A stretch of 64,000 nucleotides of DNA from Bromus sterilis. Lineage: Eukaryota; Streptophyta; Magnoliopsida; Poales; Poaceae. Both the position numbers and the translations under genes were made by a program. Each line of letters opens with the position of its first letter. The first letter of the stretch is position 1. The DNA is taken from NCBI GenBank assembly GCA_950022295.1, contig OX465597.1, forward strand, positions 61,677,016 through 61,741,015, written 5' to 3'. Below the pieces are notes generated by a model. The model saw only the letters and a program-made list of their open reading frames with translations. It did no database searches and had not been told where the DNA came from. This document shows, piece after piece, positions 34,501-46,670 of this stretch.

Positions 34501-36691
34501 CACCACTTCCCGGCAATCAGCCCGCAGTACTGCTGACGTCTGAAGAGTCCTCGGACAGCACTACGAAGCAGAGGAGCCCATAACTCGTAATTCCCACGGG
34601 TAGGTAGTGCGTACATGGCATATAGCCAACTCAAGACATTCACTGAACCATTTAGCATTTTAATTAACCTGCGTGACAACCGATATCGTTGTCTCGACTT
34701 AACCGACCCGCGGACAACGACAGCAGCCAGGACCACCAGTACATCGGTGCCTGCCCCGTCGTCCCACCAAGTCACTGCGGTTACCAACAAGGTGAACTGT
34801 CTCCTTACCTTGTCTCGCGTGTGCTCCTGGAGGAGCTCGACTTTCGTAGTTTGGTAACTCTCGCGGCCAACGACCAGGGGCCAAGCACACCGGTACACTG
34901 GTCGTACCCTCCCTGTCGTCCCGTCGCAATACCACTCGCGGCACCGTTGGGTCGCCCGACTTCTTACCTTTAAGGACACCAGTTGGTTCGAGTCCCTACC
35001 GTTAAGTGAAACCAGGAGGAATCACCCTCGATGGTACACTTGAGCTGGCTCGACCGAGACATCAGCGGAATGAACTAAAGAGGTAAACCTCATATCATCC
35101 CGGTGATGCTACGCTACTGAGCCGACGAGAGTGAAATACGAGTCCATTCCACTCGTAAGTCAAACTCGAAGCGGCTCGGCAGAGTCTCGCCGTTGTAGGT
35201 TCCCTAGGGTGTCTGCATTGATCCGTACCTGTTGCAGTTGTAATATATCGTTCCCGCGATCACTCCCAGAGTGATCACGGCCCGCTATCTAATCCTAGCT
35301 ACCAATGCGCAGGGCTCACTGCTGAATAATGCATAAGTAATAATAGGCTGCATAGGATTAAAGGAAGGTACATCAAGGGGCTACAATGACAGGCTATGCA
35401 ATTGAATAGGATTGTAATCGTAGCAGCAGCAGTAACAATGCCTAGTGCAAGAAATGTACGGAAAGATAGGCGATATCTGGGGACGAGAATGGCTCTGCTT
35501 GCCTGGAAGCTCGACGGTAGGGGCAGGATCGTCGACGAAGTAGTCGTACCCGGCAGCAGTGTAGTCGGCGGTAGCAGCGGGGACTATCGGAGAATAAAGG
35601 GGGAGGAGAAACAATAAATACACAAAAATAATAGAAATACAAACGCAAGACATAGAAGATACAAAGCAACGGAGCTCTAACGCAGTGTTAAGTATTTTTC
35701 GGCGGAGCGGGAATTTATCCGGCAATGACTCATCAGTACCGGGTGATCACCGGACAGATGATCCGGAGGGGAAGGTATCATGCCGGAGGTGTCGTGGACA
35801 TCCGACACATGTGTGGGTGGTGTATCCGGGTTAGTTGATCTATTCCGAACAACTTTCGTGTTCGAAATAAATTCATCCGGATAGTTTATCGGTATCGGAC
35901 AATCATCGGACTGACGGTACCGGAGGGGGACGGTTCGATGTTCGGCATGTTATAGGGGTGTGGTGGGGGTATGGGTATCGTATCCGAACTCGGTGATCCG
36001 TTCTGAGCAACTTTCGTATGCAAAAGTTTTACATCCGGGCAACGTATATCGGTACCGGGAATTATCGACAGACGGCCCGAAGGGGGGGAATGTCGATGTT
36101 CGGTACGGTAGAGGGGGTGGTAGACATACGGATAGCGTATCCGTATTCGTTATATTTTTCTGATCAATTTTGATGTATAAAGTTTTTTGATCTGAGTTAC
36201 GGTTTAAAAGATATTGAATTTCAAAGTTTTAAACATTTTTAAACAATTTCTGGAATTTCTTTTATTAATAAACCCAACCTTATCCAGAACCTTATCCAAA
36301 ACAGTGATATGACAAGGGGGACCCACATGTCATACACTGCTATTAAAATTAAACTAAAATGGAGATTAACTAGAAGTGGACCCCACATGTCATACTCACA
36401 TTATGTAAATAGGGATTAATTTAATTTAACAAGGTGCTGTCAGTGGTGGGACCCATGTGTCATGGACACATTTGTTCATTAGGCTATTTAATTAACAGGG
36501 ATTTATGTTAATGGTCTGGGCCCACATGTAAGTCTCTCAGAGACTTCTAATTTTAACTTAAGCATTTTTATCAGTTAAAAGGGGTGGGGTCCAAAGGTCA
36601 GTGGGTTAGGGGGGTTTATTTTCCATTTGATTTTTGTTAGCTGGGTAATTAGGTGTGTGGGGCCCAACGGCCAGTGAGGTTGGGGGTTAGC

Positions 36692-39600
36692 TGTAACACC
36701 CTCAGTTCCTGTAACAGTAATCATCGTCACTGTTGACCAACACTGTTTGTTAATCACTGTTATCCCCTGTCCTTAATCAAACTTTGCTTCTGCTCTTTTC
36801 AAACCATGCTGGTTGGTAATCAAAACCCTAATCCCAATGCATCTTCCTCATCAAGAAACTATACCCTAGTTGAAACTTCTTTGAATGAAAATTAAAACAA
36901 ATGGGTTCAAATAAAGTTGTTCCAAAAATCATGAAACTATTTTTGTAAATTGCCTAAAATCATTATAAACATGCTGGACCAACTTTGGTAATTTTTGAAG
37001 TTATAGAAAATTCCAAACAATTCAAACAGTAGGTTAAAAACCCTGACTTGGGGCATTTAATATTTAAAATAAATATCTAATGAATTTCTTTTGCTGCAAA
37101 AACTTTTGTGGCACCTCAGTAATATGTAACCCTAATTTACAGACACCAATAACATTTTACAAAAATGCTAGGGTTAATAAATCAATTACAAAAAGAAATA
37201 GAACAAACAGAAAAGGAAAAAAAATGTGTAAAGCCTATCCAACGCCCCCGGGCGAGGCCTCCCACTGGGCCGAAGCCCACCCCTCTCTTCTCTCTCCCCC
37301 ACCCTCAACCACCTCCACCTGCTCCCACACCCGTGGCAGCGTGGCCATGGCCGGGGAGGCCATGCCGAGCCGCCCCTCCTACCTGCCTCCCCCACGCCCT
37401 CTGCTCGGATAAGAGCACCCCCCTGGAAGCCCTAGATCGAGCACATGCTCGTTCCCCCCCTCACCTTCCTCTTCCTCGCCTCGGCCGAGTCCACCATGGC
37501 CGCCACCTCGTGAGTCCACGCAGCCACCGTCCACCGCAGACCAAACCAGTGTGTCCGGCGTGACCACAGCCGTCTTCTTCCTCATCGAGCGCGAGGAATC
37601 GGCCCGAGGAGCTTCACGGCTCACGCATCGCCACCGGCCCCCTTCTGCGTCCGACGTCATCGGCGAGAAATTCCGGCCGCTATCAAACTCCGTCGCGCCC
37701 GCTGCCCTCCCCTACCGCCTCCTGGTGAGCTAGGCCGCCGCCGCCAACTCCTCTCGGCCCTCCCCTCTCACCGTACTCGCCGTCGCCATTGGAGCCTTGC
37801 TCCGGTCGCCGCCATGGCCGTGGCCTCGCACACCCAGTGCCTCTCCGTACGAGTCGAGTACAACGTCGTGTTCCTGGTAGCCCGTGTGGTCGATTTGGCG
37901 CGCTAGTTCGAACGACTTCGTCGCGGTTTGAGATACGCCATTAGAGCCGAACGCCACCTCCGTCATTATTGAGATAGAGCTCACGCCGGTCGTCCTTGCC
38001 ACCCGCCACCACCGCAGATCACCGCGCGGCCTCCCCCTCGTTCGATTGATCCCCCTCATGCCCCCTCCCGTCGCCTGTGCTGGCCGGCAGCCTCGCCGCC
38101 GTGGCACGGTCGTCGCTGGCGTGCCCAGGCCGTGGCTTGTGCCACTGACTTCTGGGTCCCACCCGGGGGGATTAACTCCTAATCCCCTGTTAATGCTAAA
38201 ACAGAGAATAACCCCCCCCCCCCCCTCAGTGGCTGACAGGTGGGGTCCTAGCCCTTATTAAACCAAATAAAATGTTGTTAGGAATTGGCCCAATGACATG
38301 TGGGTCCAGCCACTAAATAACCCTTCAATTAGATTTAATCAGGAAATTAAGTCATTGTGTCACTTACTACTGGGTCCCACTAGATTATTAGATTAGTTAA
38401 ATTGAATTATTAATAATCTGTGAATGACATGTGGGACCCCACTGTTAATTAGATTTAATTAAACTGTTTTATTAACATGTGAGGCTGACCAGTGGGCCCC
38501 CTTTGTCAGTTTATTATTTAAAAGATTTAATAAGAAATTCCAGTGGCTGACAGGTGGGTCCAGAGGCATTTTCTAATTTAATTAAATGTTTTATAAATAA
38601 CAGAGGCTGACATGTGGGTCCCACATGTCAGCACTGTTCTGGATAATGTTGTGGATAATGTTTTGGATAATGTTTAGTAAATAATAAAAGAAATCCAAAA
38701 AATCATTTAAATTGATTTAAACCTTGATATTCAATAACTTTTAAACCGTAACTCGGATTAAAAAACTTTATACATGAAAATTGATCAGAAAAATATAACG
38801 AATACAACTACGCTATCCGTATGTCTACCACACCCCTCTAACACAACGAACATCGAGCATTCCCCCTCCGGACCGACTGTCCGATAAATTGTCCGGTACT
38901 GTTAGAGTGCCTGGATGAATTTATTCCGAACACGAATGTTTCTCGGAATAGATCAACTAGCACGGATACACCCCCCTTATGTTGTTCTGGTAACCACGAC
39001 ACCTCCGGCTTGATCATTCCCCCTCCGGACACCCTGTCCGGTAATCACCCGGAGCCGGTAGTTCATCCTCAGATGAATTTCCGTTCCGAGCAATGTGCAT
39101 TGCACTACGTTAGAACACCGTTAACATTTCATCTATAATGTCGTGCATCTATTGTATATGCTTGTTGTGTATTTACTGTTTCTTCCCCCCCCCCCTTAAT
39201 CTCCGATAGACCCCGCTGCTGCCGTCGACTACACCGCTGCTGAGTACGACTACGTCGTCGACGACCCTACTACTACCGTCGAGCTTGTAGGCAAGCAGAG
39301 CCATTCTCTTCCCCAGATATCGCCTATCTTTCCGTACATTTCTTGCACTAGGCATTGTTACTGCTGCTGCTACGAGTACAATCCTATTTAATTGCATAGC
39401 CTGATTTTGTCGCCCCTTGATGTGCCTTCCTTTATCCTATGCTGCCTATTATTATTATGCATTATTCAGCAGTGAGCCCTGCGCATTGTTAGCTAGGATT
39501 AGATAGAGGACCGTGATCACTCAGGGGAGTGAACGCGGATACAAATATTATAACTGCACAGGTACGGTACAAAGCAGACACCGTCAAAGGCCCCTATCTG

Positions 39601-41255
39601 GGTTATGCCTAGTCACCTCAAGTGTGAGCTATCAAGGAGTAATCCTTGTACTCCACTCGAGGCTGACTTTGTCTTACCTCCATAGGGTCCTGAACGACGA
39701 TTGTCCTTCAGGTAAGAAGTCGGGCGACCCAACGGTGCCCGCGAGAGGTATTGCGACGGGACGACAGGGAGGGTACGACCAGTGTACCGGTGTGCTTGGC
39801 CCCTGATCAATGGCCGTGAGAGTTACCAACCCACGAAAGTCGAGCTCCTCCAGGAGCACACGCGAGACAAGGTAAGGAGACGGTTCACCTTGTTGGTAAC
39901 CGCAGTGACTTGGTGGGACGACGGGGCAGGCACCGATGTACTGGTGGTCCTGGCTGCTGTCGTTGTCCGCGGGTCGGTTAAGTCGAGGCAACGATAACGG
40001 TTGTCACGCAGGTTAATTAAAATGCTAAATGGTTCAGTGAATGTCTTGAGTTGGCTATATGCCATGTACGCACTACCTACCCGTGGGAACTACGAGTTAT
40101 GGGCTCCTCCGCTTCTTAGTGTCGTCCGAGGACTTTTCAGACGTCAGCAGTACCGCGGCCTGCGCCGGGAAGTGGTGTTGTCTTATTTGCCGCGGCAGTG
40201 TGATTTGTATTTGCTTTGATTTAACTTCACCGGTCAGCCTCGCACCGTGCAGGAGTACGTCGGGGTTAGGGTCCGAAGCCCCGCGTACATAGGATATAGT
40301 CCGGCGGATGACCTCTCTGTTGAGTTTGAAAGATGGGCTATGAAGTGTCGGATAGCCTCGGTGGAGCGTTCCCTAACAAGGTTCCCGCCACCCTGGAGAT
40401 CCGTGCGTGTAGCGTAACACAAGTGCACCCCTGCAGGAAAGATTAATCTATTCGAATAGCCGTGTCCACGGTAACAGGACGCTTTATGCTGAAGCTGGAT
40501 CTTACCACTAGAAACTATTATTAAACTGTATGGTTCCGGGTTCTCTTCCTCGCGGGGATGTCGAGGAGGTGAACTCGGAGGCATTGTTAATTATTACAAC
40601 TTATTATTATTCAATGTTGCAGCAAATTCTGCTTCATTGTTACTTTATTGCTTTATATAAACTGTTGGCTGATTCTTACCTCGTGCTGCAAGACATCGTC
40701 GGAAGATGCTAGTCTTCGATAGGCCTAGCTTCTTACCCTTGCTCTGAATTTCTGTCTTTCAGTCCACTATATACAGCCTCTTCTTTCCGTTGATACAATG
40801 CATAATGCTTAGTAGCGGACGTAAGACTCGCGGGTATACTAGATACTCACCTGCTTTATTTCCTTTACTGTTTTGCCTGATCGGCCGCTGCAGCCGACGT
40901 TGGAGCCCAGGAGCAGGAGTACCCCGGAGGCGCCTACTACGACGTCGAGTTCCCCGTTGACCAGGAGTAGCTCGGTGGATCCCAGGAAGGAGGCCTCACC
41001 TTTTCGATCTGTACCTCTGATGTGATTTGTGCTAGCCTTCTTAAGGCAAAACTTGACTAACTATGTCTGTACTCAGATATTATGGCTTGTATGACTTCTG
41101 TATTCGGGTCCGCGTGATCCCCTTTATTGTAACATATTTGTTTATCCTTTTGTGTTTAGTGTTGTGCTGTGATATTATCACCGTGGCCCCCTAATCTCAG
41201 TCGTGTACCCTGTGTGTATGATTACTGTACACGGTCTGATTTTGGGGGCGTCACA
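36692..41255 (+). mobile_element. Solo LTR copy 2, nested in copy 3
   Basis: It starts TGTAACACCCTCAGTTCC and ends GGGGGCGTCACA. Perfect TTAGC duplications lie at 36687-36691 and 41256-41260. It is 4,564 bp long and nearly collinear with copy 1 (20995-25392), with clear similarity along the whole length. It lies opposite in orientation to its host copy, so 33387-36691 and the 3' 3.3 kb of this copy form a long inverted repeat. Confidence 0.82.
38608..38630. repeat. Perfect palindrome in the LTR
   Basis: The arm TGACATGTGGG, a central T, and the arm CCCACATGTCA. Related, less perfect versions (ACATGTGGGTCC, GTGGGACCCAC) recur throughout the same portion of all three LTRs (for example 22600-22780 and 36310-36530). 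Confidence 0.85.
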
Positions 41256-43486
41256 TTAGCTAACAGGGGATTAACAGGGGGGGTTAGCCCCCGGCCAGCA
41301 CGCCGGCGGGGCAGACCGCGGCGAGGCCGGTGGCCAACACCGGTGAGGGAAGGGGCGGCCGGCGGTGGAAGGCTGAGCCGCGGCGCATGGCAGGCAGAGC
41401 GGGCTCGCACGCGCACAAGGCAAGCAGCGGCCCGGCGCGCGGGTAGGAGGAGCAGAGCTCCATCCATGGCGGCCGGAGCACGCGCATCACGGGAACGGAG
41501 AGCAGCGCACGGAATCGTACACGACGAGGGTCAAAACGAAGAGGGCTCACATTGGACCGCGTAGGGGCTGGCAGCAGTTCCGGGGAAGCTCGGGGAGGCA
41601 CGAATCGCGGCAATGGACGGCGGCGGCCGCCGGCGAGAACGGTGACGATGGCGAGGGTGTGGCGGCTTCCCGACCCGAACCGTTGTGCGGAGGCGACGGA
41701 GACGAACGCTGCGGTCCTCCAGGACATCTCAGAGCGATGCGGGGTGGCTGGTGGCCGCGTCCACAGCGGCGACGCGCCCACGGCGGCGCAGCCGAGCTGC
41801 GGGAGAGGAGGGGGAGGCGATGGGGATAGTTGGGAGGGGCGCGGCTAGGGTTAGGGTTCCTGGGGAGGGCTGGGGGCTCGGGGGGTGGACTTATCGACCG
41901 AGGAGAGGGGGAGCAGGTGGGGGGCAGGGGGCAGGTGAGCTCGGGCTCTCCCTGCCCATGGCGCTGTGCGGGCAGGGGGCAGGTGGGGTGGGGAACAGGG
42001 GAAGGAGAGAGAGAAAGGGGGGCTGGGCCCGGGTGGGCCTCGCCCCCGGCGTAGTTTAGGTTTTCTTTTGTTTTTGTTTTTCTTTTCTTTTGTTTCTTTT
42101 CTATTTGGATTTAGTTTAGTTACTTTATCAAATTGTAAAAACATGGGACTGGCCCCAATATTAGTGTTATATATTATAAAATATTAATAAGAGTTTTTAT
42201 GATTTATAAAAATCATTTGATATCTTGTTTTCTTTAAAAGGTATTAAAAGCCACTGTTTTGCTACTGTTTTTAATTATTTATAATATTAAAACTTTTTAA
42301 TAAAACCCCAAATCACTTTTATTATGGCCTACACATTATTAGGCATTTTATAAAATTGTTTCCATATTTTTTAGTTCATTTAAAATTCTCACTTATTTAT
42401 TATAATTTCCCTGGCAATTTAATAATCACTAAGCAATTGTTTTTATTTCATAATACTTTCTAAAACACTTTAATAGAATATCCATTGTTATTTTAATCAT
42501 GGCCTAATGATTGCCAGGCATTTGATAAATTGATTCCACAGTGTTGGTTTAACTAAGATTTCCATTTCCATTTTTTAAATTCCAAGACAATTTGGATAAT
42601 CCAACCTTATGGGTTTCATGATTATCATTGACTTGGGATTATGCAAATGACTAAGGTGGTTTTGGTTTAACCATGATCAAATGATGGACAGGAATCCACA
42701 AGTCTTGGAAAGAATTTATAATTTACCCAATTTGAAAATGTTATCTGGGTTGGAAATTGACAGAGCTATGATCAAAGGTGATCATGTCTTGATCGTCAAC
42801 AGTAATGATCACTAACAGTGGAATCACTGTAGTGATTACTGTACTGGATCTGAGGGTGTTACACATCCTCTCGGCCTGCCACAACAGAAAAGTTGCAAAC
42901 ATGGTCCTAAAGCTCGACTTCCGAAAAGCCTTTGACTCTGTGTCCTGGGACTCTCTAACTCGCATCATTAATGCTCGGGGTTTCCCCCCTAGGTCGGTTA
43001 CCTGGATCAACAAGCTTCTAACTTCTGGGAAAACAGCTATTCTTCTCAATGGGATTCCTGGGTCCTGGATCAACTGCAAAAATGGCCTCCGCCAAGGCGA
43101 CCCCCTATCCCCATACCTTTTTATCATAGTCGCCGATCTGTTCCAACATATGATCCTCAAAGCATTCGCCAATCAAAACATCTGCCACCCTATCTATCAC
43201 GACAGGCCGCCTACAGTCCTCCAATACGCGGATGACACCCTAATCCTAGCTCATGCCACTCCCTCCGCTGCTTGTACCTTGAAGGCTATCCTAGACGACT
43301 TCGCCCTTGCCACCGGCCTAGACATCAACTTCCATAAGACCATACTTGTTACCATGCACAGCGACACCCCCTATCCACCTTCATTGCCAACGCCTTTGGA
43401 TGTGATCTGGCCCATTCCCCTCAAATCTACCTTGGACTGCCTCTCTCCCCCACACGCCTCCCCCGTTAGCTTATGATCCCATTATC

Positions 43487-43761
43487 CTACCCCAGATGGG
43501 GGTGCTCCAGATAAAATCTAGAAGCTGGAGTTGGGGAGAAATTACCCACCAATGCCACCAGTAAGTGGATACCCCTTCATCAACCAATCACATAGATCTT
43601 TTCAACCAAAATTTTCATTCTTAAGGCTGGAGCTAGTTGCAAGCCAAACATGCTAAAATATTTCTTTGACAAATCTACAACTCCTACATAAAGCTGCTCC
43701 AAAATGAATTTAGTGGAGTGGAGCTAATTTTTGTGGAGCGGAGTAGTCCCAAACAGGCCCG
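43487..43761. mobile_element. MITE inside the LINE relic
   Basis: The right end reads, in complement, GGGCCTGTTTGGGACTACTC, the usual start of a common grass MITE type. The left end has ATGGGGGTGCTCCAGATAAA as its imperfect partner. It replaces about 100 bp of LINE coding sequence between PVS..YDPII-like and SVFLLPKN-like codons. The superfamily (hAT or Harbinger) is uncertain. Confidence 0.6.
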
Positions 43762-45037
43762 TGTCTGTCTTCCTGCTGCCAAAAAACGTTATCCACAAAC
43801 TCGATTCCATCCATAGATCTTTTTTCTGGGCAGCCGAGGAAAGTTTCTCCAGTGCAAAATGCCTTATTGCCTGGAAAAATGTCTGCCAACCAAAATCGGT
43901 GGGAGGTCTCGGAATATTAAAAAAAACTTCACCTCCAAAACAACTGCTTGCTGATGAAATTCGCCTTCAGACTTCTTCAGAACCCAGAAACCCCTTGGGT
44001 CAGGTGGTTCAAAAACCAATACTCTCTAGACCTCTCCAAACCGAATTCTCCCTCCTTCCTCCAAAAAATTGTCACTGACCAAATGTCGACCCTTCACAAC
44101 ATCTCCTTCGTCCTTCTTAACAATGGCCACACCACCTTCTTCTGATTCGACTCCTGACTCACCTCTACCCCTCTCGCTACCCTCTACCCACACCTTTTCT
44201 CCCACTCCACTGTCCCACATGTTCTGGTAGTCTCTGTCTTGCAGGATGGCTTGCTGTCGACCCTGTGGGATCGCCTAACCCATGTAGCCTCTATGGAACT
44301 TGTTGTTGTTTTGTCTTTGCTGCACGATGTTACCACCAACGATGCGATGGATGACAGGTTTCTCTTACACGGTTTAGATTTCTCCTCGAGGTCCGCTTAC
44401 GCCCTGCTCTCCCCTAACTCGGACTTCGACGAAAATGCGGACTGCATTTGGAGTTCCAGGGCTCCTGTTAAGGTTAAGCTGTTTGGTTGATTGTTGTTCC
44501 GGGACCGGCTAAACACCAAAGCCAACCTGCTGCGTAAGACGATTGCCTCCGACTCCTCCTGTGCTAGATGTGGTCACCACTACGAGGATGCTCTCCACCT
44601 TATCATCCACTGCCCATTGGCGGCCTCTGTCTGGGGACACCTGGGACTCGCTACTCCCTCTTCCATCGACGCCATTTGGGACACTCCTACTCCGACCGGC
44701 CTCAACATCACCAGTTGGCCTACGGTTGCCCTACCTATCCCGTGGAAGATCTGGGACTCTAGGAATGCTTGGGTATTCGCCAGGAGCTCCATACCGTCTC
44801 CGCCACCATCCGCAATATTGTTTCGGACTTCACCTTATGAACTTTTCGCTTTAGAGATCCATGTAAAAGGGAGGCTGCTATGTCTTGGCGCCTTTACCTC
44901 TCCTCTCGCTGTAACTCTTGATGTAACACTCCGTTTTTACGGCCTTTGAGTAATATATACAGGTGGGGATCCTCCCCCCCCCCCCCCCCCCCCCGCGCGG
45001 TGATTGTTGAAAAAAAAAGGTAGTACAAGACATGATC

Positions 45038-46670
45038 CTGTGTAATAAAGTTTTTTGTATCTTTCCGGTTATTAATTATTCTCAGAGTAATGTACTTTAC
45101 AACTGTACCAAATAAATGCAGAACTAGAGCAAGTTCTAGAGAGTTTGTAATCAAGTTTATAAGCAAAGTGCATCGGATCAGATCAAGAACACTAAAATAA
45201 ATTCTGAAATATTGTTTCTGTTAAGTGAGCAAGCTTCCTTCCTTCATTGATTAGTAGTAATCATTAACACGAAGGCTAAGAACCATGATAATCCAAGCAA
45301 GTCTTGGCCTATCAGTAACAAGAAAGTGATGTTTGAAAACAGACAAAATTTGGTAGGACTTGAGCCAGCATAGCTACATGCCTTCCTCCGACCAGGACAT
45401 CAACCTAACACAGTCAACAAAAATGCCAACTAAACTAAATTGTATTGCAGAGATATCATATTACCATGGCAGGTGTGTATGTCCGGACGGGTTATTGTAC
45501 CCTGTGTTTGCTGGTAAACATATAGGGGAACATGGAACAGAAGCCGAGTCTCGGCTCGAGACATTCAAGCTGGAGCTATATGAGCCTGCAATAATATAGG
45601 ACGCTTCAGTTAGCATGAATTTGTTTGCTATCAGAGCCACTTTCTTTGCACCACATTGACCGAGAAATCAAGAAGGACCATAACAGGCCACCAAGAACCC
45701 GCGCATGGTAACTAAGTGATTCAGACATGAGAGCAAAACAAAGAGGTTCAGACTTCAGAGGAACATTCATCTTATCAAAGAGGTTCAAACTTCACAACTA
45801 CATCCATCATATCCCATGTAAGGTGTAGTTAAGTTCTCCCTCTCCCCCTCAAGGCCAAGAGATAAATTTTCAATGTACACCAAAGCCCAGCCGTGTCTAG
45901 TTATTTATGTGTCTAACAAAGATCTTCTTTTTTTGTGAACAAGCTTCTTTTATTAATCATAAAGATAGAATGCATGAGTGCTTGGTTTCCATATTCAGGC
46001 TTGAAATATCCCGTCTTCTTCCGTCAGACTGCTTGTTCTCGAAATGTGCCAACCACGGTAGAAAGAGTGAAAGAGTAAAATTCGCATACAGGGCAGTTTG
46101 TCCCCAAAAATTAAGACCCAGATTACCCAACTACAACTACAGACCAACAATCTAGTATCGATTCTCAGCAAAGTTTGATTTCTCCCGGCCACACAAAAAT
46201 CAACTCTCTTGACCAAGAAACATCTTATATTTTGGGACAGGAAGTAGATGGTCAGAGCCGCACGACCTTACTTGGTTACTTGGGGTAGAGGATGCCGGCC
46301 GGCCTTGGTGGAGACGGCGGAGAACAGGGGCTAGGACGCAGGCAGGAGGCCTACATAGTAGTATGGCTTCCTTCTCGATTTATTCATGGAGGCGCAGAGG
46401 AGGAGGAAGGATTTAGCCGCCAAGGCCATTGGAGGCCGGCCGGCCGCGAGACGGAGGAAGAAGACATGGATGTGGGGTTTCCGTTTACAGGACCAGATTA
46501 CGTACTCAGGATGGGGCAACTAGATCACGTATTCGTGGACAGTTCACGGCTCCTTGTAGAAAATATGTTTTGAGATGGGCTCATACTTCACAGATATGGT
46601 CTCTGTGGCCGCTTCACCGGTCTCAGCGGCTTTGCGCAACGTGGCGACCTGCAACGGCCACCTTCCGAGG
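45038..46670. other. Intergenic region after the LINE
   Basis: By the target-duplication logic this was the original 3' flank of the LRR-XII receptor gene. No gene is supported. A GC-rich stretch at 46280-46520 has short open frames on both strands, one with a signal-peptide-like start on minus (ATG at 46519), but nothing I recognise. Confidence 0.4.

Larger units (their letters stand above)
33387..42863 (-). mobile_element. Solo LTR copy 3 (reverse), split by copy 2
   Basis: Read on plus it starts TGTGACGCCCC and ends GGTGTTACA, the reverse of the family's TGTAACACC...GGGCGTCACA. Perfect CATCC duplications lie at 33382-33386 and 42864-42868. Removing the nested element (36692-41255) and one TTAGC copy leaves about 4.9 kb, slightly longer than the other copies. 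It is inserted in LINE reverse-transcriptase codons. It has no internal retrotransposon domain. Confidence 0.8.
31719..44949 (+). pseudogene. LINE ORF2 relic: endonuclease, reverse transcriptase, zinc-binding domain
   Basis: Endonuclease: 31719-32400 with LSWNVRGLG, QESK and IIGNFN (normally GDFN, so the catalytic Asp is Asn), then a frameshift and SDHVPL near 32370-32390. Reverse transcriptase: first part 33035-33386 with NASPGLDGLGPGF, LPKK and HEDQTGFISGRN. It is broken in mid-codon context by the LTR after AADIL and resumes at 42869 with VLKLDFRKAFDSVSW, GLRQGDPLSP and LQYADDT. After a MITE it continues with FFWAAEES and VGGLGI (43770-43920). The zinc-binding domain of retroelement RTs is at 44491-44640: LNTKANLLRK, CARCG, ED.LHL..HC. 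Many stops and frame changes: dead. Confidence 0.85.
31546..45020 (+). mobile_element. LINE (non-LTR retrotransposon), degenerate, interrupted by nested insertions
   Basis: The 3' end is an A-tract (GAAAAAAAAGG, 45009-45020) followed by TAGTACAAGACATGATC. The same sequence with slight differences, TAGTACAATGAAGTGATC, lies at 31528-31545 just before the element, giving a diverged target duplication of about 17 bp typical of LINEs. It codes for endonuclease and reverse transcriptase but has no ORF1, so it is 5'-truncated. A C-tract of about 18 bases lies near 44977-44994. It was later split by a solo LTR at 33387-42863 (CATCC duplication) and by a MITE near 43487-43761. Confidence 0.85.

Noticed and set aside
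46331..46519. Minus-strand 62-codon frame with a signal-peptide-like start
   Set aside because: A short frame with no family match, no clear promoter or conserved cysteines. It may be chance.
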